In this document: piece by piece, positions 52,801 through 61,679 of the stretch
Layout of the letters: each line of letters starts with the position of its first letter
Position numbering within the stretch: the first letter of the stretch is position 1
From: Nocardioides sp. Soil797
Lineage (GTDB): Bacteria > Actinomycetota > Actinomycetes > Propionibacteriales > Nocardioidaceae
Length of the DNA stretch: 64,000 nucleotides
Assembly: GCA_001429555.1 (NCBI GenBank)
Contig: LMSR01000002.1
Location: 119,967 to 183,966, forward strand
Reading direction: 5' to 3'
Position numbers and translations under genes: made by a program
The notes under the pieces: model-generated
Seen by the model: only the letters and a program-made list of their open reading frames with translations
What the model was told of the DNA's origin: nothing
Database searches by the model: none

Positions 52801-53655
52801 ATGGACGAGACCGAGGGCTTCGAGCAGGAGCGGCCGCGGCTGATCAGGATCGCGACCCAGGTGCTCGGTGACCACGCCGAGGCGGAGGACGTCGTGCAAC
52901 AGGCGTGGCTGCGCCTCCACCGCAACGAGACCGCGATCGAGAACCTGCCGGGTTGGTTGACCACGGTGACGACCCGACTGTGCCTGGACAGGTTGAAGGC
53001 GAAGACGCCCTCCCCGGTCGAGGACGAGGCTCTCGAGGTGGCGACGACGCCGGATCCGGCCGTCGACGTCGTGCTGGACGACATCGTTCTCGCCGACACC
53101 GTCGGCGTGGCCCTGCAGGTGGTGCTCGACCGGTTGTCACCGCGCGAACGGGTCGCCTTCGTGCTGCACGACAGCTTCGGCTTCGACTTCCCCACGGTCG
53201 CCGCCGTCCTGGAGACGACTCCGGCCGCCGCCCGCAAGCTGGCCTCCCGGGCACGAGCCAGGATCGGCCAACCGGCGACCGAGGACTCGTTGGCCGACTG
53301 GGAGGTGGTGGACGCCTTCATGAGCGCGGCCCGCGAGGGCAACTTCGCCCGGTTGCTCGAGCTCCTCGCCCCCGACGCCACCATCCGCGCAGACGCTGCG
53401 GCGATCAGGTCGGGCACCCCCGAACGGATGGACGGTCGCGACGAGCTGGCCGGCTTCTTCAACGGCAGCGCCCACGCCGCCCTGCCCGTCTTCGTCGGCG
53501 AGCGACCCGGATCGGCCTGGTTCCACAAGGGACAGGCGATGGTGGTCTTCGACTTCACCATCACCGACGGCGTCATCGAGGGCATCACGTTCCGGGCCGA
53601 GCCCGAGACCCTGGCCAGCGTCGTACGCCGTGAAGGAGAAGCGCGCCGCAACTGA
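52801..53655 (+). CDS. ECF41-type sigma factor with SnoaL-like C-terminal domain
   Basis: A 284-residue paralogue of the gene at 43681. Sigma-2: LIRIATQVLGDHAEAEDVVQQAWLR; sigma-4: LSPRERVAFVLHDSFGFDF and TPAAARKLASRARARIG. C-terminal NTF2-like domain from about residue 162 (WEVVDAFMSAAREGNFARLLELLAPD). ECF41 factors lack a separate anti-sigma factor and are regulated through this domain. Start ATG 52801 with AAGGGTGGAG upstream. Confidence 0.9.
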   Translation: MDETEGFEQERPRLIRIATQVLGDHAEAEDVVQQAWLRLHRNETAIENLPGWLTTVTTRLCLDRLKAKTPSPVEDEALEVATTPDPAVDVVLDDIVLADTVGVALQVVLDRLSPRERVAFVLHDSFGFDFPTVAAVLETTPAAARKLASRARARIGQPATEDSLADWEVVDAFMSAAREGNFARLLELLAPDATIRADAAAIRSGTPERMDGRDELAGFFNGSAHAALPVFVGERPGSAWFHKGQAMVVFDFTITDGVIEGITFRAEPETLASVVRREGEARRN

Positions 53656-53700
53656 CCGCCAGCACGAGCCCGTGAAACCACGCCACACAAGGAGAAACTG

Positions 53701-53937
53701 ATGAAGACGATGACTTGCCGCCAGCTGGGCGGCCCCTGCGACCTCGAACACCGCGGCGAGAGTGCCGACGACGTGATCAACGCCCAGGACAAGCACCTGA
53801 AGGAGGCCGAGAAGGCCGGGGACGAGGCGCACCTGCCGGCCCGCAAGGAGATGAAGGGCCGCTGGCGGCACCCGAAGAAGTCACTCGGTTGGTACAACGC
53901 GATGAAGCAGACCTTCGCCGAGCTGCCCGAGTCATGA
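53701..53937 (+). CDS. DUF1059 family small protein
   Basis: A 78-residue protein opening MKTMTCRQLGGPCDLEHRGE, the exact DUF1059 start with its C-x(6)-C pair, and ending MKGRWRHPKKSLGWYNAMK. Function unknown. AAGGAG precedes ATG 53701. It directly follows the ECF41 gene and may be its target. Confidence 0.9.
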   Translation: MKTMTCRQLGGPCDLEHRGESADDVINAQDKHLKEAEKAGDEAHLPARKEMKGRWRHPKKSLGWYNAMKQTFAELPES

Positions 53938-54019
53938 GTGTCCGGTTTGGTCGGGTCTGCGCCGGGTAGTCTCCGCACGCCGACCCCGGCACACGACCCG
54001 ACCGACCGAGGACTCCCAC

Positions 54020-54901
54020 ATGCCCCAGCTCCGCGCGCTCGTCGTCTGCGCCCTCCTGTTGGTGACCGCTTCTGCGCTCACCTCCGCTCCGACCTCGGCG
54101 CAGGCTGCTTCGACCCAGGCTGGTTCGACCCAGGCTGGTTCGGCCCGTGACCACAGGATCCAGGTCATCCAACACAACACGGACATGAACGGGCCGGTGC
54201 CGGCGATGCAAGCCGCCGCCGACTGGGGCAACGTCGATGCGATCACCTTCCAAGAGCTCTGCAAGAAGCAGGTCGTGGAGCTGACCAACGCCGGCTACCA
54301 CGTGCACTGGAGCCAGCAGCGGGACCGCGGCAAGCACGGTTGCCGCAAGGGCAACGCGATCGCCTCGACGCACGCCTTCGGCAAGACGCGCACCTATTCA
54401 TTGATCACCCGTGGCACCGGGGAGGCGAAGCGGAAGTTCAAGCTGCTCTGCGCCGACCTGCGCGGCACTGGCGTCGCCCGCACGACTGTCTGCACATCCC
54501 ACTTCCCGCTCGACTACAACGGGGACGCGGCTCCCACCGGTGAGCAGAACCGGGTCAAGGTGGCCAACCGGATCCGCTCGATCCTGGGCAAGAAGATCTC
54601 AGCGGGACGCCGAGTGGTGCTCACCGGTGACTTCAACGACAGCCCGAAGTCACGACCGCTCGACCGCTTCTACAAGGTCAACGGCCAGGGCCGGTTTTGG
54701 GAGGGCGATCAGAAGTGTGGGAAGAGTGCTTGCCGTGACATGGCGGCGACGACCGACAGCGGCCGCAAGCTCGACTACTTCTTCGCCAGCTCGCCGGGAG
54801 TCAACAAGTTGAAGGGCGTCTCGAAGCTGCCGGTGCCCGCCTACGACCCCGCGGGCCACTACGTCATTCGTGGTTCGGTGACGTTCGGCCGTCTCGGCTG
54901 A
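54020..54901 (+). CDS. Secreted endonuclease/exonuclease/phosphatase-fold protein
   Basis: A 293-residue exported hydrolase. Signal peptide (1-30), then a small S-T-Q-A-G repeat, then the EEP domain: IQVIQHNTDMNG (N-site), ITFQELC (metal Glu), RRVVLTGDFNDSP (G-D-F-N-D) and YDPAGHYVI (terminal His; the usual S-D-H is A-G-H). Most catalytic positions of the DNase I-like fold are present; the change of the Asp partner may lower activity. Likely a secreted nuclease or phosphodiesterase. Confidence 0.82.
   Translation: MPQLRALVVCALLLVTASALTSAPTSAQAASTQAGSTQAGSARDHRIQVIQHNTDMNGPVPAMQAAADWGNVDAITFQELCKKQVVELTNAGYHVHWSQQRDRGKHGCRKGNAIASTHAFGKTRTYSLITRGTGEAKRKFKLLCADLRGTGVARTTVCTSHFPLDYNGDAAPTGEQNRVKVANRIRSILGKKISAGRRVVLTGDFNDSPKSRPLDRFYKVNGQGRFWEGDQKCGKSACRDMAATTDSGRKLDYFFASSPGVNKLKGVSKLPVPAYDPAGHYVIRGSVTFGRLG
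54109..54138 (+). repeat. 15-bp direct repeat in the nuclease gene linker
   Basis: Two exact units (TTCGACCCAGGCTGG) plus a partial third encode S-T-Q-A-G after the signal peptide. In frame, so it only lengthens the linker. Confidence 0.8.
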
Positions 54902-54921
54902 GGCGATTGGCGAGCTGAGAC

Positions 54922-55740
54922 TCAGCGGTCGACCCCGCACTGCTCCTGCCACGAGCGGGTGAGCAGCTGCTGCTTCGCTCGCGGAGGTACGACGGGCACC
55001 AGTACGTCGTCCTCCACTCCGGTCACCTCCAGTCGCACCGCGAACTGGAAGCCCATCGAGGTCTCCCAGACGTGGGCGTCGCAGCGGTTCGGTCGGAACC
55101 GTACGTCGAGTCGCTGGCTGTCGCCGGCGCTGAGGGCGAGTGGCAGCGCGTTGGGCTCGGGGACGAAGATCACCGACCCGTCGAGCTCGGTAAGTCGCGC
55201 CGCGGTGTCAGCGGTGACAGGTCCGACGCGCAGCGGTGCGTGGACGACCAGGCCGGGACCGGAACCGGTCGTGTGCCAACGCTCGCCCCACTCGAGCGGG
55301 ATCTCCTCGACGGCCCGCTGGGCCGCGCATTCCTGGTGGTGGATCGTGGCGAGGGTGTCACTGCCCGATGGTTCCGCCACCACCTCCGTGTCGCCATCGA
55401 CCCGGAACTCGACGGACACGTCGCCGGGCGACAGGGCGTGGTCACACACCGGGTCGCCGAGAGGCACCCGAAGGTCGAGGGTGTGCTGCGGCGAGACCGT
55501 GGCGTCGTACTCGCGTGGGCCGGTGCCGCTGAAGGCGCCCGAGACGACCTCGACACCCTGCACCTGCACGGTCTGCTCGCCGGCCTGGACCTTCACCACC
55601 AGGACCCGGTTCACCTGGTCGTGGGTGTACTGCATGAGCGAGATCCGGGCATCCTCGACGGGGGTGGGCGGCGCGTCGTGGCCACACCCGCTGAGAACAC
55701 CAGCGGCCAGGGCGAGGCCGAGCAGGAGCCGAACCGTCAT
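54922..55740 (-). CDS. Lipoprotein of unknown function, 272 aa
   Basis: Signal peptide with lipobox (AAGVLSGC). The mature part is beta-rich and contains four or five Cys (DPVCDH, HHQECAAQ, PNRCDAH, QEQCGVD) suited to disulfides. No family recognised. ATG 55740 is the start at the signal peptide. Divergent from the MOSC gene with 100 bp between. Confidence 0.65.
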   Translation of the reverse strand: MTVRLLLGLALAAGVLSGCGHDAPPTPVEDARISLMQYTHDQVNRVLVVKVQAGEQTVQVQGVEVVSGAFSGTGPREYDATVSPQHTLDLRVPLGDPVCDHALSPGDVSVEFRVDGDTEVVAEPSGSDTLATIHHQECAAQRAVEEIPLEWGERWHTTGSGPGLVVHAPLRVGPVTADTAARLTELDGSVIFVPEPNALPLALSAGDSQRLDVRFRPNRCDAHVWETSMGFQFAVRLEVTGVEDDVLVPVVPPRAKQQLLTRSWQEQCGVDR

Positions 55741-55840
55741 CGTCGAAGGCGGTTGAGCACCCGGCGGTGCACGTCGTCCCGGTCGACCGACTCTCCGTCC
55801 ACGGATCCACCCTATTGCTCGGAGTGGGAGGCTGTCGCCC

Positions 55841-56530
55841 ATGGGAGTCTCGGTGGCAGCGCTGCGGCGCTATCCGGTCAAGTCGATGGGCGGCGAGGCG
55901 CTCGCCTCGGTCGTCCTGAACCCACGTGGTCTGGAGGGGGACAGGTGGTACGCCGTGACGGACGCCGACGGCCACTTCGCCTCCGGGAAGAGCACGCGTC
56001 GCTTCCGTCGTCGGGACCAGGTCTTCACCTACACCGCTTCGACCGCGCCGTCCGGTGACGTGGTCGCGGCCGGAGCCGACGGGGAGTGGCCGGTCGGCGA
56101 GCGCAGCCTCGACGAAGAGTTGACCCGGGCGATGGGCGTCGAGGTCCGCGTCACCCCGGAGGAGCAGATTCCCCACCAGGACATGGGATCGGTGTCGTTG
56201 GTCGGCACCGCGACCCTCGCCTGGTGCGCCGAGCGCTGGGGCATCAACCCGGACCCGCGCAGGTTGCGGGTGAACATCGTCCTGGCCACCGATGAGCCCT
56301 TCGTCGAGGAGCAGTGGACGGACCGCGTGCTGGGCGTCGGCAGCGCCGCACTGCGCGTGGTGCAGCGTGTGCCCCGCTGCCGGATGGTCGACATCGACCA
56401 GGACGGCGCCCGGGCCGACGGCCGCCTGCTCAAGCCGCTGACCCGGGAGCGCGACATGTTCCTGGCGATGTACGCCGACGTCGAGCAGGTCGGTGTGATC
56501 GCCCTGGGCGACGAGGTGACCATCTCCTGA
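55841..56530 (+). CDS. MOSC domain protein
   Basis: A 229-residue protein. N-terminal MOSC_N-like strand region (AALRRYPVKSMGGEAL, GLEGDRWYAV) and a C-terminal MOSC core with the molybdenum-cofactor Cys in RVPRCRMVDID. Such proteins move or use sulfur on molybdenum cofactor or reduce N-hydroxylated compounds. Exact reaction unknown. Confidence 0.87.
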   Translation: MGVSVAALRRYPVKSMGGEALASVVLNPRGLEGDRWYAVTDADGHFASGKSTRRFRRRDQVFTYTASTAPSGDVVAAGADGEWPVGERSLDEELTRAMGVEVRVTPEEQIPHQDMGSVSLVGTATLAWCAERWGINPDPRRLRVNIVLATDEPFVEEQWTDRVLGVGSAALRVVQRVPRCRMVDIDQDGARADGRLLKPLTRERDMFLAMYADVEQVGVIALGDEVTIS

Positions 56531-56543
56531 GGTACGGCTGGCT

Positions 56544-57755
56544 TCAGACCAGCTCACCACGCTTGCGGGCCAGGTAGGCGCGCTCCGCGGAATTCTCGGT
56601 GGCGGCCAACGCTTCGTCGTACGCCGTCTTCGCCTCGGCGGTGCGGCCCAGGCGGCGGAGCAGGTCGGCGCGGGTCGCGTGCCAGGCGTGGTAGCCGGCG
56701 AGCGGCAACCGGTCGACCAGCGCCAGGGCGACTCCCGGGCCGTCCAGCTCCGCGATCGCCACCGCACGGTTGAGCGCGACGATCGGTGAGTCGTCGAGCC
56801 GGGCGAGCTGGCCGTAGAGCGCGACCACCTGGGACCAGTCGACGTCGTCCGCACTCGGGGCGTCGGTGTGCACGGCATTGATCGCGGCCAGGATCTGATA
56901 GCGGCCCGGGCGGTTGATGCCCAGGCACTGCCGGACCAGCTGGTGACCCTCGGTGATCAGGGCACGGTCCCAGCCGGCGCGGTCCTGCTCGGTCAGCGGC
57001 ACCAGTTGGCCCTGCCTGACCCGGGCCTCGCGCCTGGCGTCGGTGAGCAGCAGCATGGCGAGCAGGCCGAGCACCTCGGGCTCGTCCGGCAGCAGTTGGC
57101 GCAGGATCCGGACCAGCCGGATCGCCTCACCGGTGAGCTCGACGCGCACCGGGTCGCCGTCGCCGCTGGCGAGGTAGCCCTCGTTGAAGACCAGGAACAG
57201 CACGGTCAGCACGCCGCCGAGCCGCTCGGGCAGGTCCTCGGCCTCGGGGACCCTGTAGGGAACGTTGGCGGCCGCGATCTTCTTCTTCGCCCGCGTGATC
57301 CGTTGCCCCATGGTGGTCTCGGGCACGAGGAAGGCCTGGGCGATCTCCGGCACGGTCAGGCCGCCGAGGAGTCGGAGCGTCAGTGCGATCCGAGCCTCCG
57401 GTGCCAGGGCCGGGTGGCAGCAGGTGAACAGCAACCGCAGCCGGTCGTCCTGGACCGGCCCGGTGGGCTCGTGGGGTGTGTCGTCGTGGGTCATCAGGGC
57501 CGCCTGGTGCTTGCTGTCGCGCAACTTCTCGCGGCGGATCCGGTCGATGGCGCGGTTGGCCGCGGTGGTGGTCAGCCAACCGCCCGGGTTGGGAGGTACG
57601 CCGGAGGTCGGCCACTTCTCCAGGGCGGTGACCAGTGCCTCGCCCGCCGCCTCCTCGGCGATGTCGATGTCACCGAAACGGCGGACGAGCGAGGCGATCA
57701 GGCGGCCGTACTCCTCGCGGAAGACCCGCTCGACGGCCGCCGTTCCGGTCTGCAT
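56544..57755 (-). CDS. ECF42-type sigma factor
   Basis: A 403-residue sigma factor. Sigma-2 region: FREEYGRLIASLVRRFGDIDIAEEAAGEAL; sigma-4 region: LTLRLLGGLTVPEIAQAFLVPETTMGQRI. A long C-terminal TPR-like extension (about 190-400) is characteristic of ECF42 (DUF6596). Immediately upstream is its usual partner, a DGPF/YCII protein, and the two are 19 bp apart. ATG 57755 is chosen from the conserved domain boundary. Confidence 0.9.
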   Translation of the reverse strand: MQTGTAAVERVFREEYGRLIASLVRRFGDIDIAEEAAGEALVTALEKWPTSGVPPNPGGWLTTTAANRAIDRIRREKLRDSKHQAALMTHDDTPHEPTGPVQDDRLRLLFTCCHPALAPEARIALTLRLLGGLTVPEIAQAFLVPETTMGQRITRAKKKIAAANVPYRVPEAEDLPERLGGVLTVLFLVFNEGYLASGDGDPVRVELTGEAIRLVRILRQLLPDEPEVLGLLAMLLLTDARREARVRQGQLVPLTEQDRAGWDRALITEGHQLVRQCLGINRPGRYQILAAINAVHTDAPSADDVDWSQVVALYGQLARLDDSPIVALNRAVAIAELDGPGVALALVDRLPLAGYHAWHATRADLLRRLGRTAEAKTAYDEALAATENSAERAYLARKRGELV

Positions 57756-57774
57756 CGATCGCTGGTCCGTCGGG

Positions 57775-58137
57775 TCAGGCGAGGCCGTCGAAGGGACGGA
57801 CCTCGACCTTGCCGCGGCAGGCCTTGGAGGCTGCGGCGGCGAGCTTGAGGGCCACGTCGAGGTCCGGGACATCGATCACCCAGAAGCCGCCGATGAGTTC
57901 CTTGGTCTCGAGGTAGGGCCCGTCGGTCACCACCGGCTTCTCGCCCTGGCCGTCGACCACGGTGGCCGTCGAGCCCGACTGGAGGCCGCCGGCGAAGACC
58001 CAGTAGCCATCGGCCTTGAGCTGGTCGTTGAACGCGCCGGTCGCTGCGAACGCCTCCTCCATCGCCTCCTTGGAGCCGTAGTTGCCGAACTCCTCCATCT
58101 CGGCCGGGCCGTGCACGCTCATCAGGTAGTTGGTCAT
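57775..58137 (-). CDS. YCII/DGPF-family protein
   Basis: A 120-residue protein with the diagnostic motif VVTDGPYLETKELIGGFWVI, and FNDQLKADGYWVFAGGL earlier. DGPF proteins are encoded next to ECF42 sigma factors and are their usual regulon members. ATG 58137 with GGAG upstream. Confidence 0.9.
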   Translation of the reverse strand: MTNYLMSVHGPAEMEEFGNYGSKEAMEEAFAATGAFNDQLKADGYWVFAGGLQSGSTATVVDGQGEKPVVTDGPYLETKELIGGFWVIDVPDLDVALKLAAAASKACRGKVEVRPFDGLA

Positions 58138-58355
58138 CTCGTTCTCCTCAGATCTGGGCAGTCCCGATGACTGCCTCCATCCCCTCCACGAACGGCATCG
58201 CGCCAATACGACAACCTGCCACAAGAATTGCCGAACGGACATGGAGAAAAGTTTCTCGATCTTTCTCGACGGGAGTTGTCGGATCCGATGCCGGCCGTTC
58301 GTGGAAGGGGTGAGTGGGTCGCACCGGCGACCCGCCGGAGCAGACGGAGTTCGAC

Positions 58356-58793
58356 ATGACCACCACGCAGATCACCACCACCTCCACCACCGGTTCCACT
58401 GCCGCATCCACGACTGGACGTCGTCCGGTCTGGAAGCACGGAGTTGCCGCGGCCGTCGTCGCCTCGGTCGCCACGACCGCCCTTGCCGCGGTCGCCTCGG
58501 CCGCCGGCGTCTCGTTCGCACCCAGTGGCGGCGGCGAGAGCATCCCGCTGGCCGGATTCGCCCAGTTGACGCTGATCTTCTCGCTGATCGGCGTCGCCAT
58601 GGCAGCGGTGCTGGCCCGCAAGGCCCGCCACCCGCGCTCGACCTTCGTGCGGACCGCGACCACCCTGACCGTGCTCTCCTTCGTGCCCGACCTGACCTTC
58701 GGGTTCGGCGCCGGTTCGGCGATCACCCTGATCGCACTGCACGTCGTGGCCGCGGCGATCGTGGTCCCGGCACTGGCCCGTCGGCTGGCGTGA
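58356..58793 (+). CDS. DUF6069-like membrane protein
   Basis: A 145-residue protein: Thr/Ser-rich N-terminus, then four hydrophobic segments (VAAAVVASVATTALAAVASAAG, IPLAGFAQLTLIFSLIGVAMA, LTVLSFVPDLTFGF, LIALHVVAAAIVVPALA). The S-F-V-P-D spacing is that of DUF6069. Function unknown. The start follows an ACATG context with weak Shine-Dalgarno. Its end overlaps the convergent VanZ gene by 71 bp. Confidence 0.72.
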   Translation: MTTTQITTTSTTGSTAASTTGRRPVWKHGVAAAVVASVATTALAAVASAAGVSFAPSGGGESIPLAGFAQLTLIFSLIGVAMAAVLARKARHPRSTFVRTATTLTVLSFVPDLTFGFGAGSAITLIALHVVAAAIVVPALARRLA

Positions 58794-59283
58794 GCCACCA
58801 GGGTCGTGAGAGCCAGGCTGCGATGCCGGCACCGGCCGCATTGAGCAGTACGTCGTCGACCGACGACACCCGATCGAGCAGTAGCACGAACTGTGCGACC
58901 TCGATCAGGAGCGAGCAGCCGGCCGCCAGTGCCACCACCCCGCGTACGGACGCAAGAGCCGGGAAGCGCAGCGGGGCGAAGAAGCCCAGTGCGGCGAACA
59001 CCAGCAGGTTGCCGACGATGCCGACGGATCCCATGCTGGCAAGGTCTCGCATCGGCACCAGGCTCACCCGCCCGATGACCTCGCCGGCGTGGCTTCCCGG
59101 CAGCAACGTCATCCAGACCATCGGCACCGTGCTGTGCACCATCGCGACCTCCGCGAGCGGGGCGCGCACGGTGCCGGTGGTCCTCCATCGGACGGCGACG
59201 ACCAGCGCGGCCAACGGCAACGTCATCACGGTGACGAGCGCGATGCCCGTGAACGTGCCGAAGAGGCCGTACCAACTGAGCAT
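58723..59283 (-). CDS. VanZ-family membrane protein
   Basis: A 186-residue four-to-five-helix protein with the VanZ signature DDVLLNAAGAGIAAWL and NLLVFAALGFFAPLRFP. VanZ proteins are linked with teicoplanin resistance in enterococci but are also common without glycopeptide clusters. It follows the VanY-like gene by 2 bp. ATG 59283. Confidence 0.85.
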   Translation of the reverse strand: MLSWYGLFGTFTGIALVTVMTLPLAALVVAVRWRTTGTVRAPLAEVAMVHSTVPMVWMTLLPGSHAGEVIGRVSLVPMRDLASMGSVGIVGNLLVFAALGFFAPLRFPALASVRGVVALAAGCSLLIEVAQFVLLLDRVSSVDDVLLNAAGAGIAAWLSRPWWLTPADGPVPGPRSPRPRRAVRSG

Positions 59284-59285
59284 CC

Positions 59286-59795
59286 TCACTGCTGCATCCT
59301 CGGGTCCTGGGTCGGGTCGTCGTACATCTCGGGGCAGCCGCCAACGACGGCCGCGGGCCGGAGCTCGAAGTGCCACGGTTCGTTCCGATAGATCTGGCAC
59401 AGCCCGAAGTCCGCACCGTGCTCGGCCAGCCACCGAGCCGACTCGGGCGGCCCGAGGTCGACCGCGTCGCCGGACACGTGTGCCGACGTCTCGGGGGTCG
59501 CCACCCAGCGTTCCGCCTCCGCCTCGGAGCCGTACTCGGCGATCGCGTCCTGCAGGAGTTCCTCCTGGTGGGCCGCCGAGCGCCAGCCGCTGTTGACGTG
59601 GAACCTGACCCCGTCGTCGGCCGCGACCTCGGTGGCTCGGCGCAGGGCGGCTCGGAGATCGGGATCCAGATGGGTCGTGGCGGTCACGGCGTCGTCACTG
59701 CCCTGACCCTCGCTGGCATGCGGGAGCCAGAGGGCGATGAGGGCCGCGCAGATGACAACCACAGCGGCCAGGGGACGTGAGTTGCGTGTGATCAT
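59286..59795 (-). CDS. vanY: VanY-type D-alanyl-D-alanine carboxypeptidase
   Basis: A 169-residue exported M15B peptidase. N-terminal signal anchor (LAAVVVICAALIALWLP), then FHVNSGWRSAAHQEELL, the zinc motif S-x-H-x(3)-D as TSAHVSGDAVDLG, and EPWHFEL (catalytic Glu/His). Removes the terminal D-Ala of peptidoglycan precursors. Divergent from an OmpR-type regulator and kinase. Confidence 0.88.
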   Translation of the reverse strand: MITRNSRPLAAVVVICAALIALWLPHASEGQGSDDAVTATTHLDPDLRAALRRATEVAADDGVRFHVNSGWRSAAHQEELLQDAIAEYGSEAEAERWVATPETSAHVSGDAVDLGPPESARWLAEHGADFGLCQIYRNEPWHFELRPAAVVGGCPEMYDDPTQDPRMQQ

Positions 59796-59841
59796 GGCTC
59801 GAGTCAAGGCAGTGTCGCGTTGCCACGGCGTATGCACTTTT

Positions 59842-59858
59842 CGATACACCCGCGATAC
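59842..59858. promoter_or_regulatory. Direct repeat in the vanY/response-regulator control region
   Basis: CGATAC occurs at 59842-59847 and 59853-59858, one helical turn (11 bp) apart, in the 87-bp divergent region. This is the spacing of OmpR-type regulator sites. The regulator at 59883 is the obvious candidate. Confidence 0.45.
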
Positions 59859-59882
59859 GCGCCGACTCGTAGCATCAGGGGT

Positions 59883-60563
59883 GTGCGTGTGCTGATCGTC
59901 GAGGACGAGCCCTATCTGGCCGAGGCCATTCGCGACGGGTTGCGCCTGGAGGCGATCGCCTCGGACATCGCCGGGGACGGCGACACCGCGCTCGAGCTCC
60001 TGGGCGTCAATGCGTATGACCTGGCCGTCCTCGACCGCGACGTGCCGGGTCCGTCCGGCGACGAGATCGCCCGCCGCGTGGTGGCCGCCGGCACCGGGAT
60101 GCCCATCCTCATGCTGACCGCGGCCGACCGGCTCGACGACCTGGCCTCCGGCTTCGAGCTCGGCGCCGACGACTACATGACCAAGCCGTTCGAGCTGCGC
60201 GAGCTGGTGCTGCGGCTGCGTGCCCTCGATCGCCGACGTGCCCACCACCGGCCGCCGGTGCGTGAGGTCGCCGGCCTGCGGGTGGACCCGTTCCGCCGTG
60301 AGGTCTATCGCGACAACGGCTACGTTGCGCTGACCAGGAAGCAGTTCGCGGTGCTCGAGGTTCTGGTCGGGGCCGAGGGTGGCGTGGTCAGTGCAGAGGA
60401 TCTCCTGGAGCGGGCCTGGGACGAGAACGCCGATCCTTTCACCAACGCCGTCCGCATCACGGTCTCCGCGCTGCGCAAGAGGTTGGGGGAGCCATGGTTG
60501 ATAGCGACCGTCCCCGGCGTCGGCTACCGCATCGACACGGGGACGGGGGACGAGAGTGAGTAG
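59883..60563 (+). CDS. OmpR/PhoB-type response regulator
   Basis: A 226-residue regulator. Receiver domain: VLIVEDEPYLAEA (acidic pocket), phospho-Asp in LAVLDRDVPG (about 51), switch Lys in DDYMTKPFEL. C-terminal winged helix: LTRKQFAVLEVLV and NAVRITVSALRKRLG. Start GTG 59883. It overlaps the kinase by 8 bp. Probably controls vanY/vanZ, by position. Confidence 0.93.
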   Translation: MRVLIVEDEPYLAEAIRDGLRLEAIASDIAGDGDTALELLGVNAYDLAVLDRDVPGPSGDEIARRVVAAGTGMPILMLTAADRLDDLASGFELGADDYMTKPFELRELVLRLRALDRRRAHHRPPVREVAGLRVDPFRREVYRDNGYVALTRKQFAVLEVLVGAEGGVVSAEDLLERAWDENADPFTNAVRITVSALRKRLGEPWLIATVPGVGYRIDTGTGDESE

Positions 60564-61656
60564 GGCGCCCGGGCTGAGTGTTCGCCTCAAGCTGACCCTG
60601 AGCTATGCCGGGTTTCTCCTGCTCACCGGCGGCCTGCTGCTCGCGACGGTGTGGGTGTTCCTCCTGCGCTACGTGCCCGACCGGGCGCGCTACGGACCTG
60701 GCCCCACCCCGTTCACACCCACCCGCGACGACCTCCTTGAGGCCTTCGCGCCCAGAGCCGCCCAGGCGATGGCGTTCCTGCTCGTCTTCGGACTCGTCGG
60801 CGGGTGGTTCCTGGCCGGCCGCATGCTGGCGCCACTGGCCCGCCTGACCCAGGCCACGCACCTGGCCGCCGACGGGTCACTGTCCCACCGGATCCGCATG
60901 GAGGGACGCAGGGACGAGTTCCGCTCGCTCGCCGACGACTTCGACACGATGATGACCCGCCTCGAGGCCCACGACGCCGAGCAGCGAAGGTTCGCCGCCA
61001 ACGCCTCCCACGAGCTGCGCACCCCACTGGCCATCACCCAGGCATTGCTCGAGGTGGCCCGCAACGAGCCTGACCCCGACACGGACGAGCTGATCAATCG
61101 GTTGTACGCCGTCAACGCCCGCGCCATTGACCTCACCGAGGCGTTGCTGCTGCTCAGTCGTTCCGACCAGCGAGCCTTCGCCCGCGAGGTCGTCGACCTC
61201 TCCCTGCTCGCGGAGGAGGCGACGGAGACGCTCCTCCCGTTGGCAGAGAAGCGCGGGATCACCCTGCAGGCGACCGGCGACCCGAGTCGCGTGACGGGGT
61301 CGCACGCCCTTCTGCAGACCCTGACGACGAACCTCGTGCACAACGCGATCGTGCACAACCTGCCCGAGCACGGCACCGTCCGCGTCGCCACCGCTCGGGT
61401 CGTCACCGGGAGCGGGCCGGCGAGCGCGGTGCTGAGCGTCGAGAACACCGGCGAGAAGCTCACCGCACAGCTGGTCTCGACGCTGACCGAGCCCTTCCAG
61501 CGCGGCACCCAACGCATCCGCGTCGACCACACGGGCGTGGGTCTGGGCCTGGCCATCGTCCGGAGCATCGCCGAGGCCCACGACGGAACGCTCACCCTGG
61601 AGGCGCGTCCCGCCGGCGGGCTGCGGGTGACGGTGCAGCTGCCGGCGGCGGAGTGA
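60556..61656 (+). CDS. HAMP/HisKA sensor histidine kinase
   Basis: A 366-residue kinase. Two membrane helices (about 10-40 and 70-95) frame a short external loop, then HAMP (LAPLARLTQATHLAADGSLSH), the phospho-acceptor H-box ASHELRTPLAI, N-box TLTTNLVHNAIVHN and G-box DHTGVGLGLAIVRSI. Small periplasmic part (about 30 residues) suggests sensing within the membrane or by a partner. GTG start overlapping the regulator. Confidence 0.93.
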   Translation: MSRAPGLSVRLKLTLSYAGFLLLTGGLLLATVWVFLLRYVPDRARYGPGPTPFTPTRDDLLEAFAPRAAQAMAFLLVFGLVGGWFLAGRMLAPLARLTQATHLAADGSLSHRIRMEGRRDEFRSLADDFDTMMTRLEAHDAEQRRFAANASHELRTPLAITQALLEVARNEPDPDTDELINRLYAVNARAIDLTEALLLLSRSDQRAFAREVVDLSLLAEEATETLLPLAEKRGITLQATGDPSRVTGSHALLQTLTTNLVHNAIVHNLPEHGTVRVATARVVTGSGPASAVLSVENTGEKLTAQLVSTLTEPFQRGTQRIRVDHTGVGLGLAIVRSIAEAHDGTLTLEARPAGGLRVTVQLPAAE

Positions 61657-61679
61657 ACCGACCAGCTGGCGCAGGATGG

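Noticed and set aside
58723..61656. Complete vancomycin-resistance cluster
   Set aside because: No vanH, vanA or vanX genes are present; only VanY/VanZ-like and two-component genes, which occur widely without glycopeptide resistance.
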